Assembly (NCBI GenBank): GCA_009869945.1
Contig: WIXG01000003.1
Location: forward strand, 620,001-684,000
Origin: Mesaphorura yosii
Taxonomy: Eukaryota; Arthropoda; Collembola; Poduromorpha; Tullbergiidae
Reading direction: 5' to 3'
DNA length: 64,000 bases
Notes under the pieces: generated by a model
The model's database searches: none
Seen by the model: only the letters and a program-made list of their open reading frames with translations
What the model was told of the DNA's origin: nothing
Position numbers and translations under genes: made by a program
Shown here: in pieces, positions 23,936 through 35,676 of the stretch
How positions within the stretch are numbered: position 1 is the stretch's first letter
Layout of the letters: every line of letters starts with the position of its first letter

Positions 23936-26900
23936 TTAGATTTTCTTTTGCAATTTATGCCACACGACTGTGATAAGCCAGTACACACAGATCCAGGCCG
24001 TGCCCGCGATGAAGCCCTCCCAGATGACGTGGTGGGAGAGTCCATATCCCCTCAACAGGACGGAGCGGAACGCTTCAGCGACGAGCGTGCCCGGGAAGAT
24101 GAAGCTGATGTACTGGACGACACGGGGCGCGCTCTCGATGGGCCAGATGAGCCCCGCGAGGAGGAAAGACGGGAAGACCGTCCCCATCGCGACCAGCATG
24201 GCGTTCTTCTCCTCGTCGCAGAACGTGGCGGCGAGGAACCCGAGCGACATGCCCGAGACACTACTGATCATGATGATGACGAAGGCGAGGAGAAGCGAGC
24301 CCTCGCAGGTCAGCCCAAAGACACTGAGCAGAATGATGAGCACCACGATGACCTGCACTGTCACGACGACAAACTGCGTAACGAAATGAGAGAGCATGAT
24401 TTCCACCGTGTTTACACCAGTGACGAGCGTCCGGTTGATCATGCCGTCCTTCTTCTCGATGATGTACGTCAGCCCGCATGTTAGAGCTCCCATAAACCAT
24501 ACCATCCCTAACGCCACGCCGGGGCCCATGAACTCGATCACGTCGTCCTTGTCGTCGTTTCCGAATACCGGCGCCTCAAACTGCAAAGCAAAGCAAGAAC
24601 ATTTAAAGGTTTGACAAAGAATCCGACAATTCAATGACAATGAACGAGAGAGCCTTGGCTATTGGCTTACCGTGACTGGAAGATCTCTCCCAACCGGATC
24701 GATCGAGCACGCCGTCAGAAGTCTTTTCGTAAACTCCCTGAATGCGTCGAAGAGTGTCTTTTTCAGAGTGAGCCCCACGCCTTTGTTCGACATGTCCAAT
24801 CTGACTCTGATCTGCGAGCCCTGAATAGTGGCGTTGTTCCTTTTCCCAAGCATGAGCCTCGAGAAGATGGACTGCGAGAACTCCGCGTCGAATGTGATGT
24901 AGCCCCACAGTTTGGCCAGGTGCACCTCCTTCACGGCATCTTCCACCGTCCTGAAAGGGACGAGCTTGACCTGCTGCTTACTGATCGAGTCTAAGTACAG
25001 ACAGCTCAAGTTCTGGTTCTCGCACTGCAGCGGCACGGGCACCTCGCAAATTATGTCACGCATCGTCTGCCAACTGCTCGAATTGGCGGAGGACTGCAGT
25101 AGTTCATTGTTCACGATACCCACGCGGAGGTCAACAGGCTCGGAGCCAACGCAGAGACAAAAAACGAGGACGGTGATGGTCGGCAGTAGGATCAGAAAGA
25201 TGAGAAACCTGACGAAACACGAAAGAGAAGGCCAATCAAATTTTAACAATAAAACCAGCTAATACTTGACTTACAAGAGATTTCTATACAATACAATAAT
25301 GTTCTTGATTATCAGCGCGCGGAGTCTGTCACTCATCATTGTGCGGTGGAGTTTCTTCTTCTCCTGTACGAGTTTCTTCTGGCAGTCGCTGCACTTGAGC
25401 ACGACGGGCCCGGGATGGTTTACGAGGGGCACGAGGTCTTTCTTCGGAAACACGATGCTTTGTAGTCTGGAGCTGCGTCGTCGTTTGGGCGCTGAGTTTT
25501 CCGCTGCCTCGTCTTTGTGGCAGAGCTGGAGCACAATGTCATCAAGCAGCGTCGCATTGTACATTATCAGCAGCCTCGCAGGCGAGTCTTCGACAAGCAG
25601 CCGTCCATTCCTCATGAGGCCAACGCGGTCCGCCTGTCTTGTCTCCTCGATGTAGTGCGTGGTCACGATGACTGTCGTCTTGCGCTTGGCCACGAGCTCC
25701 GTCAGAAACTTCCAGATATTCTCGCGCAGGAGCGGGTCGCACCCGACCGTCGGTTCGTCGAGGATCAGGATCTCTGGCTCGTGCAGCATCGCGACTGCCA
25801 TCGACACACGCCGTTTCTGCCCGTCACTCAAATTCCGGATGAGGTTCGTCCTGCATTGCTCGAGCGAGAGGAGTTTCACGATGTACTCGTAACGTTCAAT
25901 GATCTTGGCCTGTGTCATCCCGTAAATGCGTCCGACGTACTGCAGGACTTCTTTCACGCGGAACTCGCCGTTGAGCGCGATCTCCTGGGGCATGTAACCG
26001 ACTCGCTTTCCAGGAATGCCCGATTCCGGGCTCCCCGCCGGTGACCCGCAAATTAGAATGTGACCCGAGTCGATTTTGCGGAGTGACACGATGCAGGACA
26101 GAATCGTCGTTTTGCCGCACCCACTCGCGCCCAGCAGCCCATATCTGTAATGGGAATAAGCAAAAAAACAAACGCGTGATACAAACAAAGGATAGCCATT
26201 AAGCCACGTGCTGCTGTGCTGCATTGTTACAAGGCCGTCTGCCCCTCTCCCTGTCTGTCGTCCATCCGCATTCAAAAATCATTGTTTATGCCTCAAAAAC
26301 GAGACACGAGGTACGTGGCAGCAGCCGTGCAGTGCAATGTAGCACAAAACTAACGAAGTCGCAATAGTAATTCGTAATTCACGAATATGAAACCTTGAAA
26401 CATGCAAAAACCAAATCAAATATGCGAAATGTGACTGCAACGGAGGCCTCACGGCACGTGTTGAGGAAATTGCATGGAATTGCAAACAAAACGTGCATGA
26501 CTGGCTTGATCGTTTGCTTTGGCTCGTTTGCTTACGTACATTGTGTTTTGGTGGACACACATATTAAAATCGCTCAGGATCCGTGTGGGCCCATAATTTT
26601 TGAAGCCGTGTTGGACCACGACGGCCGGCGCGTGCAAGCCGCCACCGCCTCCTTCCCCGTTGCTGTTCCATACCGCCTCTCCTTCGATCATGTGCCCATG
26701 GTCGCCCGTCGGAGTGCTTGGACTGGTCGAGTATGGGTCGGGCGTCGGGGAGCGAGAGGAGCCGGTCGCAGGCTGCAGCTGGCGGCCGTCCTTTGAATTC
26801 AAGCCACCACCGCCACCGATGAATGAAATCCGGATATCATCAGCGTTGGCATTTGAGTTAGCGTTGCTATTTTGGTTTAGAATCTGTGTCTGAGTTCTGC

Positions 26901-27685
26901 AAATGCAAATAATTGATGCCATCATAATTTATAAACATAATCACATAGTTAATTAATTAATTGACAATAACAATAATAATTGGGGCTACTTTGAGGTATG
27001 GCATGGCGTGGCGGATTTCTTTTAATTGGAGAACGACTGGCGAATTAGAATGAATTAAATATTCATTCTAATCAAGTATCAAAGTATGAGGGTAATAATG
27101 CGAAAACGCGAATTTAATTGAGGCTGGGCTAGAGCCAGAATTTAATGTCTACGGATAGGACAGTTGCCATTTGGCATTTGGATCATTGTGAATGTAAACT
27201 GGCAGCTGGGTCATAATTACTGCTATTATTTCGCCAAACAAAGGCACGGAACGGCAAGGCTGAGTTGTTTTGGAACCTGTAATTACAGCCTGTTAAGCCA
27301 AGCTGTTGTGCTATCGACACATCGACAGAAACGAACGAACGGAAAGAAGTCAGAACTGAGAACTGAGAACCAGAACCACTTTTTTCTTCGGTAACCCATG
27401 GTTTCGTAATTAATTCGACTATAAACCATAAATTGCGGGTTAATTGTGTGCTAAATGTTTTATGGAGCTTTTGACACCTCAACCTTACTGGAGACAGGAG
27501 AAAAGTTACCCTCTGTTGTGGCCGTTGACGTTCACGTTGAAATTGGCCGGCCGGATCCTCACACCGGTCGCGCTGGACCCAAGCAGCGACAGCTCTTCGC
27601 CTGCGACGCCTCCGTCGTCGTCCTCCAGAATCGCCGTCTCTCGAATATGCCTTGCGCTTGTGGACCGTGAATTTGAATCTGCCAT
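23936..27685 (-). CDS. ABCH-3: ABC half-transporter, long N-terminus
   Basis: Third ABCH/ABCG23-like half-transporter, 861 aa from five exons: 27685-27510, 26896-26540, 26144-25275, 25208-24671 and 24580-23936. Walker A GASGCGKT, signature LSDGQ, Walker B ILILDEP, H-loop TTHYIEE and membrane motif EKKDGMINRT are all present. It ends in HKLQKKI rather than the FGQRK-type end of most copies. Most ancestral introns are gone: the NBD is one 870-nt exon. One intron (25274-25209) falls inside TM1 and is absent from the other copies. The N-terminus adds about 100 residues before the NBD: an acidic patch (ILEDDDGG), an asparagine-alanine run (NANSNANADD) and two glycine runs. The first exon is supported by phase (GG/A) and a GTAACT donor with a 613-nt intron. 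Its GC content looks higher than that of the other copies. Confidence 0.88.
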
Positions 27686-30331
27686 CACTGACGAACGACG
27701 GGACGGGCACGACGGCAGATGCTACTGAACAAAAATGAGACAGGAAACGGGAATGGATCGGAAGATCGGAATGAAACTCGGTTGCACTGTGATTACAGAA
27801 CAGCCAACCGCACCAAAACTGCAACTGCACAAATAAAATTGAGGCCAAGGTGAGACCAACGACTAAAGACTAAAACCAGGCAAGACCAACACCAAGCACA
27901 AACTCGGTTTTAGTCGATATTGATATTTATACACAACACAACCACACATGAGTTCTCGTCGCTGTGCTGTCGCGATCACCGGCTGGATTGTTAACTGTGA
28001 ACTGGGGATGTCCAATGTGCAGTGTAGGTCAAAGACAAGCAAAGCAAAGCCAAATTAGAGAACGAAGAGTGAATTCACTGTGTGCAAAACGACTCTGCTT
28101 CTATGTTTGTACTTAGTAGCTGTGACTAGATCTTATTAGCGTTAGTTGGGAACCTTGAGAAAAAGAAACGCGAAGCATGCACCACGATCACAAGACTAGT
28201 TGAAGGTACGCGTACAGTGGAGATGCAGAGAATATTGGCAAAAAACCATACGCAGACCTCAAATTCCAACAATCTCACCACAAATCAAAACGAAATAAAC
28301 TGCTAGCAGGCGATGCCAATTATGCAGTTGGCGATGAAAATGATTATCCTCCGTTCACGAACAAAGTCGGAATGACGATGGCCAGGCCAGGCGATGGCCG
28401 ACGAGACGGAACGCGAAACACGAAACGCGAAGGCGAGGGAATGGAATTAAATTATGAGGTACGATCGCAATTGCGTGTCAAGCAGCACAATGGTTGTTAA
28501 AACGTCGAGGTCAGCCCACTTCCACTTTCCCGTTGGCCGTTCCAGCCACGTACAAAACAGCAACCAGCAAACGGCAAACAAGCACTTGTGGCTGTCAGTC
28601 GCCTTGCCAAGCAAACGACCGAAAACAACACAGGCAAGAAGAAAAACCCTCGCCCTCGCTTGGCTCGATAGCGGCTTTTGCTTTCGAGTACCTCTCTCTG
28701 AATAATGAATGAAGTTTTAATTCAGGAAGAGCGGAAACGACAGCCACCGACTAGGAAGTGCCCTGCTATCTGTGGCGAGTTTCGGTCTCAGTTCGACCGT
28801 AATTAAAACTCATAACTCACCTTTGAAACTAAAATCCACGTCAATTAATCAATAATGGGAGTCTAAAACCCGCGGCCTGACCGACCTGTGATGGTCATAT
28901 CAATGCCCTGTACACGTCGAGCAGCAAATAGCAACAGCATAGAATATTAGTGAATAGAATATTAAATCAGTTTAGTGGAAAATGATTTAAAATTCCAGTG
29001 TCCAGTCATCCTCTTTTCTCGTGATTCGCCATTCGCCTTCGCCCTCTCGTGAATGATAGCAGGGGATCGATGGACTACAAAATACAAAATGCGAATTGAG
29101 GCCAGCTTTTAACTGGACTGCTTGCGACTTGCACTGAAGCCAGTGCTCAGTTTCTTCATGTTGAGCCGCTGCTGGCCGGCTCTGTTGATAAGTTGATACA
29201 CCCCCGATCAGAAAGGTTAGGACGACTAACTAATTCTTGCTGTTCACTTTAATGAGTGGACGGATTAAGCTGAAACCGTGGCAAGAATTTCTGATCCGGG
29301 TGTAAGTAGTGTGGTAATAAAATTAAGGACGATGAGGATGAACTATGAAGTAATGAAGATGAGGGATTGAGAAAGGTCATCACCACTTAACTTATCATCG
29401 GCAATGACTTGTGCACGTGCTGTACAAATGCAGGGGAATGCTAGCAGCTAATGCATTCCCTAATCGCCAATCGCTTCCTAGAAGATGTAATGGCAATTCT
29501 GCAATTCTGGTTTAGAATGCAAGGCAAAGGATTCAGAAGTGGTCAAGGGGAAATTGGCTTGGCGCATTTGTGTGATTTGGGTTTAGATGTAGGAAGGACA
29601 AGGACGAATTGATAACCGATAAGATTCGACACATTAACGCTAATTCAATTCAAATTTAATGCAGTGCCAAGGCAAGCCATCAGCGTGCGAAGCGTCTCTG
29701 CACGTTTTCCTCGTCAAGTCAAGTCAGTCATTCTGGTGGTCGCCAAATTTGGTAATAGCAATAGAATCCCACGAGTAGCCTTGCTAATAATGCCAGGCAC
29801 TGACTCATAGCATTATATCAAGTCAGCAGCAGCAGCTGATTTAAGCAGACAGTTCCCCGATGCTGGAATCGTATGGCTAACTGACTGTCTTCCTCGTTCG
29901 TTCGAGTTCGCCGACGTGCGTTGCGTGATTGGATTGAGTTTTTGTGTTATCAAAAGTTGCACACTTCTCATTCAACTGGCATCTTGCTCGATTGAGTTGG
30001 TGAACTGTCCAGCCACTTTTTTATAATGATGCTTGATGCTGCTAATGACGATGACGACTGGAAGACTGGATGCTGGTGGCTTCTCATCTCAGGAACCTAC
30101 CATGCTATGATTGCTTGATCGCTCGAGGTTATGCGACGTGGGAAATATTCAGTTTCATCACTTGACTATCCGTTCCTTTTTCGTTAAACTCTTTTGATTG
30201 CATTGCACTAATTTCGCCTTTCGCGAATTTGTTCGTGCAGTTCGTGGTTCTGACGCGTGGCGCTATTTTATCTGTCATCTGTCATCTGGTGACTGTGACT
30301 GTGGAAGGACTGACGAGGTTCAGGTGCTGGA
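27686..30331. other. Divergent intergenic region
   Basis: 2.6 kb between the divergent starts of ABCH-3 (-) and the SERHL-type gene (+), so it holds both promoters. Apart from the MITE at 29197-29304 nothing was identified. Frames at 28454-28712 are short and unsupported. Confidence 0.5.
29197..29304. mobile_element. Short MITE, Tc1/mariner type
   Basis: Ends are imperfect inverted repeats: CACCCCCGATCAGAAA (29199-29214) and TTTCTGATCCGGGTG (29288-29302), differing by one base plus a one-base length change. Both are flanked by TA (29197-29198 and 29303-29304), the target duplication of Tc1/mariner elements. An inner pair AATTCTTGC (29232-29240) and GCAAGAATT (29281-29289) continues the symmetry. 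About 104 bp with no coding capacity. Confidence 0.65.
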
Positions 30332-31682
30332 ATGGCCGACAGTGGCGGTGTCCTTCCAACTGCAGGAGCCGGCGAGGACGAAGACTCATACGAGCAGCAG
30401 CTCCGTGATTTGGCGAAACTTACCATGTCTGATATCAGGCACCAGCAGGACTCGGAGCCAACAAACAATTTACGCTTCAAAAAAGAGGCCAAGCCTTTGG
30501 ATCTGAATCCTGGCAAACTGGGGCAGCGGGAGCTTAGCATTCAGGTGCCGTGGGGAGTCATTGAAGGTTAATAACCGCTATCCACTAAATCAATTAAGTA
30601 ATCAATGTGCACTTGCCGATTGTTTATGATGTTATTATTGATTAGCCAAGACATGGGGCAATGCTATGACTGGAAAACCGGTGCTAGCCGTGCATGGGTG
30701 GATGGACAACTGCGGAACCTTCGACAGACTCATTCCTCTCCTTCCAGAAGCACTGTACATCGTAGCCATTGACGTACCAGGTCATGGAAGGAGCTCTCAC
30801 CTGCCTTCTGGAGTCAGCTACCATTACATTGTATGTGCATAATTCTGAACTCGCGTATTCTTGTCGAGCCTCTAATGTACATTTTTGCGAGTGGTCCAGG
30901 ACTTTGTGACGATTGTAAAGCGGGTCGTTGCCTTCCTGGGGTGGGAAAAGAAGAAGTTTTGGTTCCTGGGGCACAGCATGGGAGCCTCCATAGGCATGCT
31001 GTATGCCTGTATCTTTCAAAATACGGTAGGTAACCAACCGCAGTTAAATTGGTGACTCGTACCAGGGCAGGAAGTCAGAAATTTGGTTTTAGGAAGTTGC
31101 ATTTACCTTTAGATCGAGAGGCTCATCACCCTTGATCAGGTGATACCTTTAGCTGACGACCCGGATGACTTGGTAGCCAGACTGAGGAACGGCATCACAA
31201 CATTCCTGGTAATGGATGCACAGGAGGAGAAGGAGTCCAAGAGTCCTCCGATGTACACTTACGCAGAGGCGCTTGACCGACTCATGAAATTCACTCTCTA
31301 CTCAGAGTACCCACTCACTGAAGCGGCGGCGAAGACACTTCTCGTTCGTGGGACAGCGGTGGCTGCACCCGGCAAAGTGATATTCACAAGAGATCATCGA
31401 CTAAACACAGCCAACTACGTCAAGTACACACCAGAAGGTCTCCTGGCCATTCTCAAGAACTTGCGGTGCCACACGCTCATGATCAGGGCCAAGGAAGCTC
31501 CACCATACCTTCTTGCAAATACTAGCTATCAGGCTACACGAAAACGAGCCATTGAACTCTACAACGAGAATTGTGCCTCATACAAAATGGTGGAGGTGCC
31601 TGGCAATCACTTTGTGCATTTAAACCAGCCTGAGAATGTTGCCCCTCACATTTGCGAGTTTCTCGCACCATATTTAGATTAA
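30332..31682 (+). CDS. Serine hydrolase-like protein (SERHL/kraken type)
   Basis: Alpha/beta-hydrolase of the SERHL family, probably a cytosolic or peroxisomal esterase; substrate unknown. Exons 30332-30566, 30646-30830, 30900-31025 and 31113-31682 give 371 aa. The oxyanion region VLAVHGWMDN is near 91-100. The nucleophile elbow GHSMG has Ser166. The catalytic histidine is in GNHFVH near 348. The family is usually about 310 aa; the difference is an N-terminal acidic/glutamine segment of roughly 65 residues (GAGEDEDSYEQQ) preceding the first strand (LSIQVPWG). An internal ATG at codon 32 (MSDIRHQ) could be an alternative start. The gene is convergent with the beta-ureidopropionase gene, with 97 bp between stops. 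Confidence 0.88.
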
Positions 31683-31750
31683 GAATCAGAATTAATTAAC
31701 AAGGGACTACAAGTAAAGGAACTCATTTTCTTCTGTGTTACTTCTGCCTT

Positions 31751-31756
31751 TTTATT
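31751..31756 (-). promoter_or_regulatory. Poly(A) signal of beta-ureidopropionase gene
   Basis: Minus-strand AATAAA, 24 bp past the stop at 31780. It lies in the 97-bp gap to the SERHL-type stop, so the two transcripts likely overlap at their ends. Confidence 0.5.
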
Positions 31757-31779
31757 CCACTGTGAAGGGTGAATCTAAT

Positions 31780-33572
31780 CTAATCTTCTCTGACATCTTT
31801 GCTGGCTCCGCCTGATGTGCTACCTCGGACGATCTGCGACTTGTAATCTGGCTTGCTTGCGGCGGTGAACAATTCCGCGTACATCGGCAACCGTTGTGTC
31901 ATCTGAAGATAATGACATACATATTAAGCCAAATGAGACTGGATTGAGAATGATCTGCAAGAGTCAAGAGTTTCAGTCCCTACCCTGAAGCCCCAGTGAT
32001 CCCTGACTTGTCTGCACAGATTCAGGTCCATTTCCACGACTAGCAGTCCATTTCTCACTCTCGACAGTCCAACTGTCCTTGCTCCATTTGGTGCTGTGAC
32101 GTACGACGACCCATAAAAATGTCCAAAGTCCTTATGCGCCGGTTTGCCATCACCAGACGTGAATTCATTGTCGAATGTTTCCGTTCCAACCCGATTTATG
32201 GCACACGAAAAGTAGTTATTTGCAATGGCTGCGTTCCTCGCTTCGATGCCCCACAGCGGTTCGCTAAGAGCTCCCACGGTCGCCGAAGGGTTGAACACGA
32301 TCTCGGCTCCATTCAGCCCAAACGCGTGCCAGTTAAGTGGATGGTGGCGCCCGTAGCAAATGTTGATGCCAATCTTCCCGTACGGGGTGTCGAAGACCGG
32401 ATGCCCCAGCGTGGACTCCATGTAGTACGTGGACTCGTTGAAGTCACCGACCTAAATTAAATTTGTAATTAAATTGTTTGTTGCTGTACGCTGATTGGCT
32501 GTTGCGCAAATTATTTGCTACTGCAATGCACACAAGAACCAGAAAAGCGTTCAGGTATACTCATCAGTGGAAATTGAAAACTTCATCCAGAATGAAAAGG
32601 ATCCGGGCAACTTTCGTCAAGAGTCCTTCAACTATGAGCACCAGGAATGTGGAAGGGGTATTCTTAAACTCACAGTTTTAGAGAAATTACCCGATGGTGT
32701 CGACGGACGTTATGCAAGAGCGACCGAAGACAAATTTAAACGTATGACTGGTGCCTACGACTACCAGGGATTGGGTCGGGGAGGTTTGAACGCTTTCGGT
32801 GGATAATCGGGCAGATGTTCCCACCACCCAAATAATAATATTTAACCAAATCTGTTAATTATGTTAACTCTGTTCACTGTTAAAAAATTATCAATTATCT
32901 GTTATAATCATACTAATTGTACTAGTACACTAGTGTTGTAATAATACTTAATATCTTCAATGTATCACTAACCCTTGGAATGTGATTCTTCCTCGACTTG
33001 CCGATCACCTGCCCATTGTTCCCAATCACGACCGCAGTATTCCACAGCACTTCGCCTGCGTCTCGCTCCAGAATGGGCGAGATGATGACCATGTTGTGTC
33101 GTGAGGCCAGCTGCTGCAGGAACCGCGTGGTGGGGCCGTCCTCTGCACTCTCGGCGTACTCTGTCCAGGGCAGCCGTTCTCGCGTGCAGAAGGCGAACGG
33201 CATCGTCCAAGTTTCCTGGAAGCAGAAGACGTTGACGCCGCACTTGGCCGCGGCTCCAATCGCCTTGTCCGCCAGCGCATAGAGCGCACGCTGTTGTTCG
33301 CCGACCGGAGTGGATGTTTTCAATGGCAACGCATTCTGGAACAGGCCAACTTTGACGAGTCTGGGAGGTCGCAGTTGCTCAGCAGCTGCGGTGAACTTTT
33401 CGGTCTTCAGCTCAAAGTCTCCAGCTTTGGCAAGCTCCGCCGCTTCGGTAGGAGTGTCGAGTTTCGGCGGCGGGTAGTCTCGCCCGTAAAGCACCTTCCA
33501 CACTTTGCCGAGTTCAGCGGGTGGCAAGTGAGCCTCGAGCAGGGCCTCGACACTTTCAACTTCTCCAGACAT
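31780..33572 (-). CDS. UPB1: Beta-ureidopropionase
   Basis: Third enzyme of reductive pyrimidine breakdown: hydrolyses N-carbamoyl-beta-alanine and its methyl analogue to the beta-amino acid, CO2 and ammonia (cytosol). Exons 33572-32973, 32451-31984 and 31902-31780 join in phase 0 to 396 aa, near the roughly 385 of vertebrate enzymes. Nitrilase-fold catalytic triad: Glu120 ([10 protein letters not shown]), Lys195 (RKNHIPR) and Cys232 ([12 protein letters not shown]). Nearly every block matches known UPB1 ([29 protein letters not shown]). Start: 33572 gives [17 protein letters not shown], aligned with the family start; the frame is open 40 codons upstream but that part is unlike the family. 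The 521-nt second intron contains an opposite-strand ORF. Confidence 0.95.
32495..32806 (+). CDS. Unidentified ORF nested in UPB1 intron
   Basis: A plus-strand frame of about 100 codons fills much of the UPB1 intron at 32452-32972. Its protein looks non-random: charged stretches ([29 protein letters not shown]) and a glycine-rich end ([14 protein letters not shown]) before TAA 32804-32806. It has no ATG near its beginning and no recognised domain, so it may be the last exon of a gene, a retrocopied fragment, or chance. Transcript data would be decisive. Confidence 0.3.
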   Translation: MAVAQIICYCNAHKNQKSVQVYSSVEIENFIQNEKDPGNFRQESFNYEHQECGRGILKLTVLEKLPDGVDGRYARATEDKFKRMTGAYDYQGLGRGGLNAFGG

Positions 33573-34272
33573 TTTCTCCAGTAACTGAACTGAAGTTTGG
33601 AAATTCGAATCACGTGCGCAGTTCTCCACTTTGTTGTTACAGAACCCGAAAGAACACTGAAAAGCCTCATCTGAGATTGATTCGATGTTCACTAGTCCTT
33701 TGACTTCAGGTTACGTAATTAACTCTGTTACCTAATATAATTAGAGGTCACGTCTCACATGTTGCACAATATTGATACAAGTCAGAATCTTGCGTTCCAT
33801 GCACAGATGTTGCGCAATTCATAATTGCGATTCTCAGAACTGAGAACTGAGTACTGCTTAACGGCGACCGTCTAAAAATAGAACTTGATCTCAATCTCGC
33901 ACATCAAATCAAATAACACTTGAAAACTTGGACGAGTGAACAACTGTGCATGTATTTGTATTCGTATATCTTATTCGCATTCGTATTTGCTCGATTTGAA
34001 GGAGTTGGTTTCATTTTATGGTTCCATTGATTGACAATCTTTGCCATTTGCCAATTCGCAATCTGCTCTTTGCTGAATATTTTTGCCAGTAACCAGTCTT
34101 CCGTTTTCTGCTATCTACGCCAAACCATCATGATTCTTGTATCGAACTTGCCATCGACATCGAATTCTGTCCCTACTCCCTGCCATACGATTTCAGATTT
34201 AAATCCGAGACATAAAAGACGTCAAAACGAAGGTGAATCGAATCGAGTTTAAGTTCAAAGTAATAAAAAAAC
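33573..34272. other. Divergent promoter region
   Basis: 700 bp between the diverging UPB1 and four-helix gene A starts. AT-rich and without supported exons. Confidence 0.5.
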
Positions 34273-34876
34273 ATGGATTTGGACCCGCTAAGGCGAAGAA
34301 TCGTCACAAGAGTGCTGGGAGTCCTGGACATGGTAAGCAGCCGAAGAAAATACCTCGTTATTGCTTGTATGTCGTTTTCCAGCTCGTTAACTTGTCTCGT
34401 ATCAATTTTTTCAGTTACTTGGCCTTATAGCCTTCATTTTCCAGATGTACCTGATGTGGGACTTTTACCTCTTTGTCAAGCAGCACCAAGACGTCAAAAT
34501 CTCCCCAACACGGCTGTATTTCTTCGGCGTCATGTCCATCGTGATCCTCTCCGTCAAGCTGTTCCAGATTTGCATGGGTTTCGGCCTGGTCGTCGCGACC
34601 TTCGGTAGGAACCTCGAGGAGTCGATCCGGATTTCGGTGTGGTGGGTCCGGGCTTCGGCCGTTTTAATCGTGCTGACAGTCATCAAGCTTGTGTTCATGA
34701 CCGTCTGGTCCACAATGCTCGCCCCGCACTACGCCTTCGACACGTCCCGCTACTTTCTCGCCATCGTCGAGCTCCTCTTCCGTGCATTTGCAATGTTCTG
34801 GACGATCCGGTTCATCAACTTCCTGAATTGGCAGAACGAGTTTGACTCGGCGTGCCCGCGACCGGCACGCTGGTGA
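34273..34876 (+). CDS. Four-helix membrane protein A
   Basis: Family not certain. Exon 1, 34273-34332, is exactly 20 codons (ends LGVLDM). Exon 2, 34415-34876, follows in phase 0; 173 aa in all. Four hydrophobic segments: LLGLIAFIFQMYLMW, YFFGVMSIVILSVKLF, ASAVLIVLTVIKLVFM and YFLAIVELLFRAFAMFW. N- and C-termini are predicted cytoplasmic. It is the first of three tandem genes on this strand with the same plan (short polar N-terminus, intron, helix 1). Compared with small arthropod tetraspan proteins of DUF4728/MARVEL type the layout fits; sequence alone does not settle it. Confidence 0.75.
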
Positions 34877-35676
34877 CAAAACACCAGCGAAAATGTGCAA
34901 AGCACAAATCATTCGCTCAGTATTAAACAAACATGGTGTCATAATTCTTATCGTACTCGTAAGTAATTCGTAAGTGTAAACATTTTTCAATTTGCGCTAC
35001 TTAACAAGTAAATACACGTAATACAGAACATAATAATTTTATTACGTTATTACCATTGAAATGGCGATGGCGGTGGCCTCCTTGGAAATTGCGTCACTCG
35101 TCCGCATGGTGCTTGAAAGATCCCAATCCGAGATTTGAGATCCGAGGCCAAACAATTTACGCCAGAAAGAGAAAAGAAGGTCACAGTCGTGCCCGAAGTA
35201 GTAAATCGGAACGGAGGAGCAGCGTCCCGAGTCCCGATTCACGCGCCAAGGCTAAAAATAGACACAGATTTGTCTCGCCACTGCATCCAAGCCATTATCC
35301 ATTATTATCACTGTACGAATGAAACGGAAACCGAGACCAAGACTGAGTCGGGCCCCTGCCTCTTCAGATCTCTGCCGACGCGACGGGACGACAACGACAC
35401 GTATTCGCATTCGCATCACTAATCGCATTCGCCATCACATTCTTCTATTGTGTGGTATTTTTAATCCAACCATGTCTCCGTCTCCGGTCTGTGTCTCTTC
35501 TTCGGCCCTCGTCCTCGTCTCCATTTGCAACTCGGCGCGTTGAATCACAGTTCGTAGGAAGGAAGCTTAGAATTGTCAATGACGCACTTCCGGGCTTCGG
35601 ACTCGGACTGGGTGCTCGGTGGCTGTGACAAGTGACCCGCATCCATGCGGAGTTGTGTAGTCGAGGTTGCTGAACC
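34877..35676. other. Intergenic between four-helix genes A and B
   Basis: No gene supported. Short overlapping frames at 35042-35543 on both strands were judged random. Confidence 0.5.

Noticed and set aside
23948..24484. 178-codon plus-strand ORF, highly charged
   Set aside because: Antisense shadow of the GC-rich last exon of ABCH-3.
27183..27848. 221-codon minus-strand ORF with an arginine run
   Set aside because: Out-of-frame reading across ABCH-3 exon 1 and its intron; the spliced, in-phase frame explains the region.
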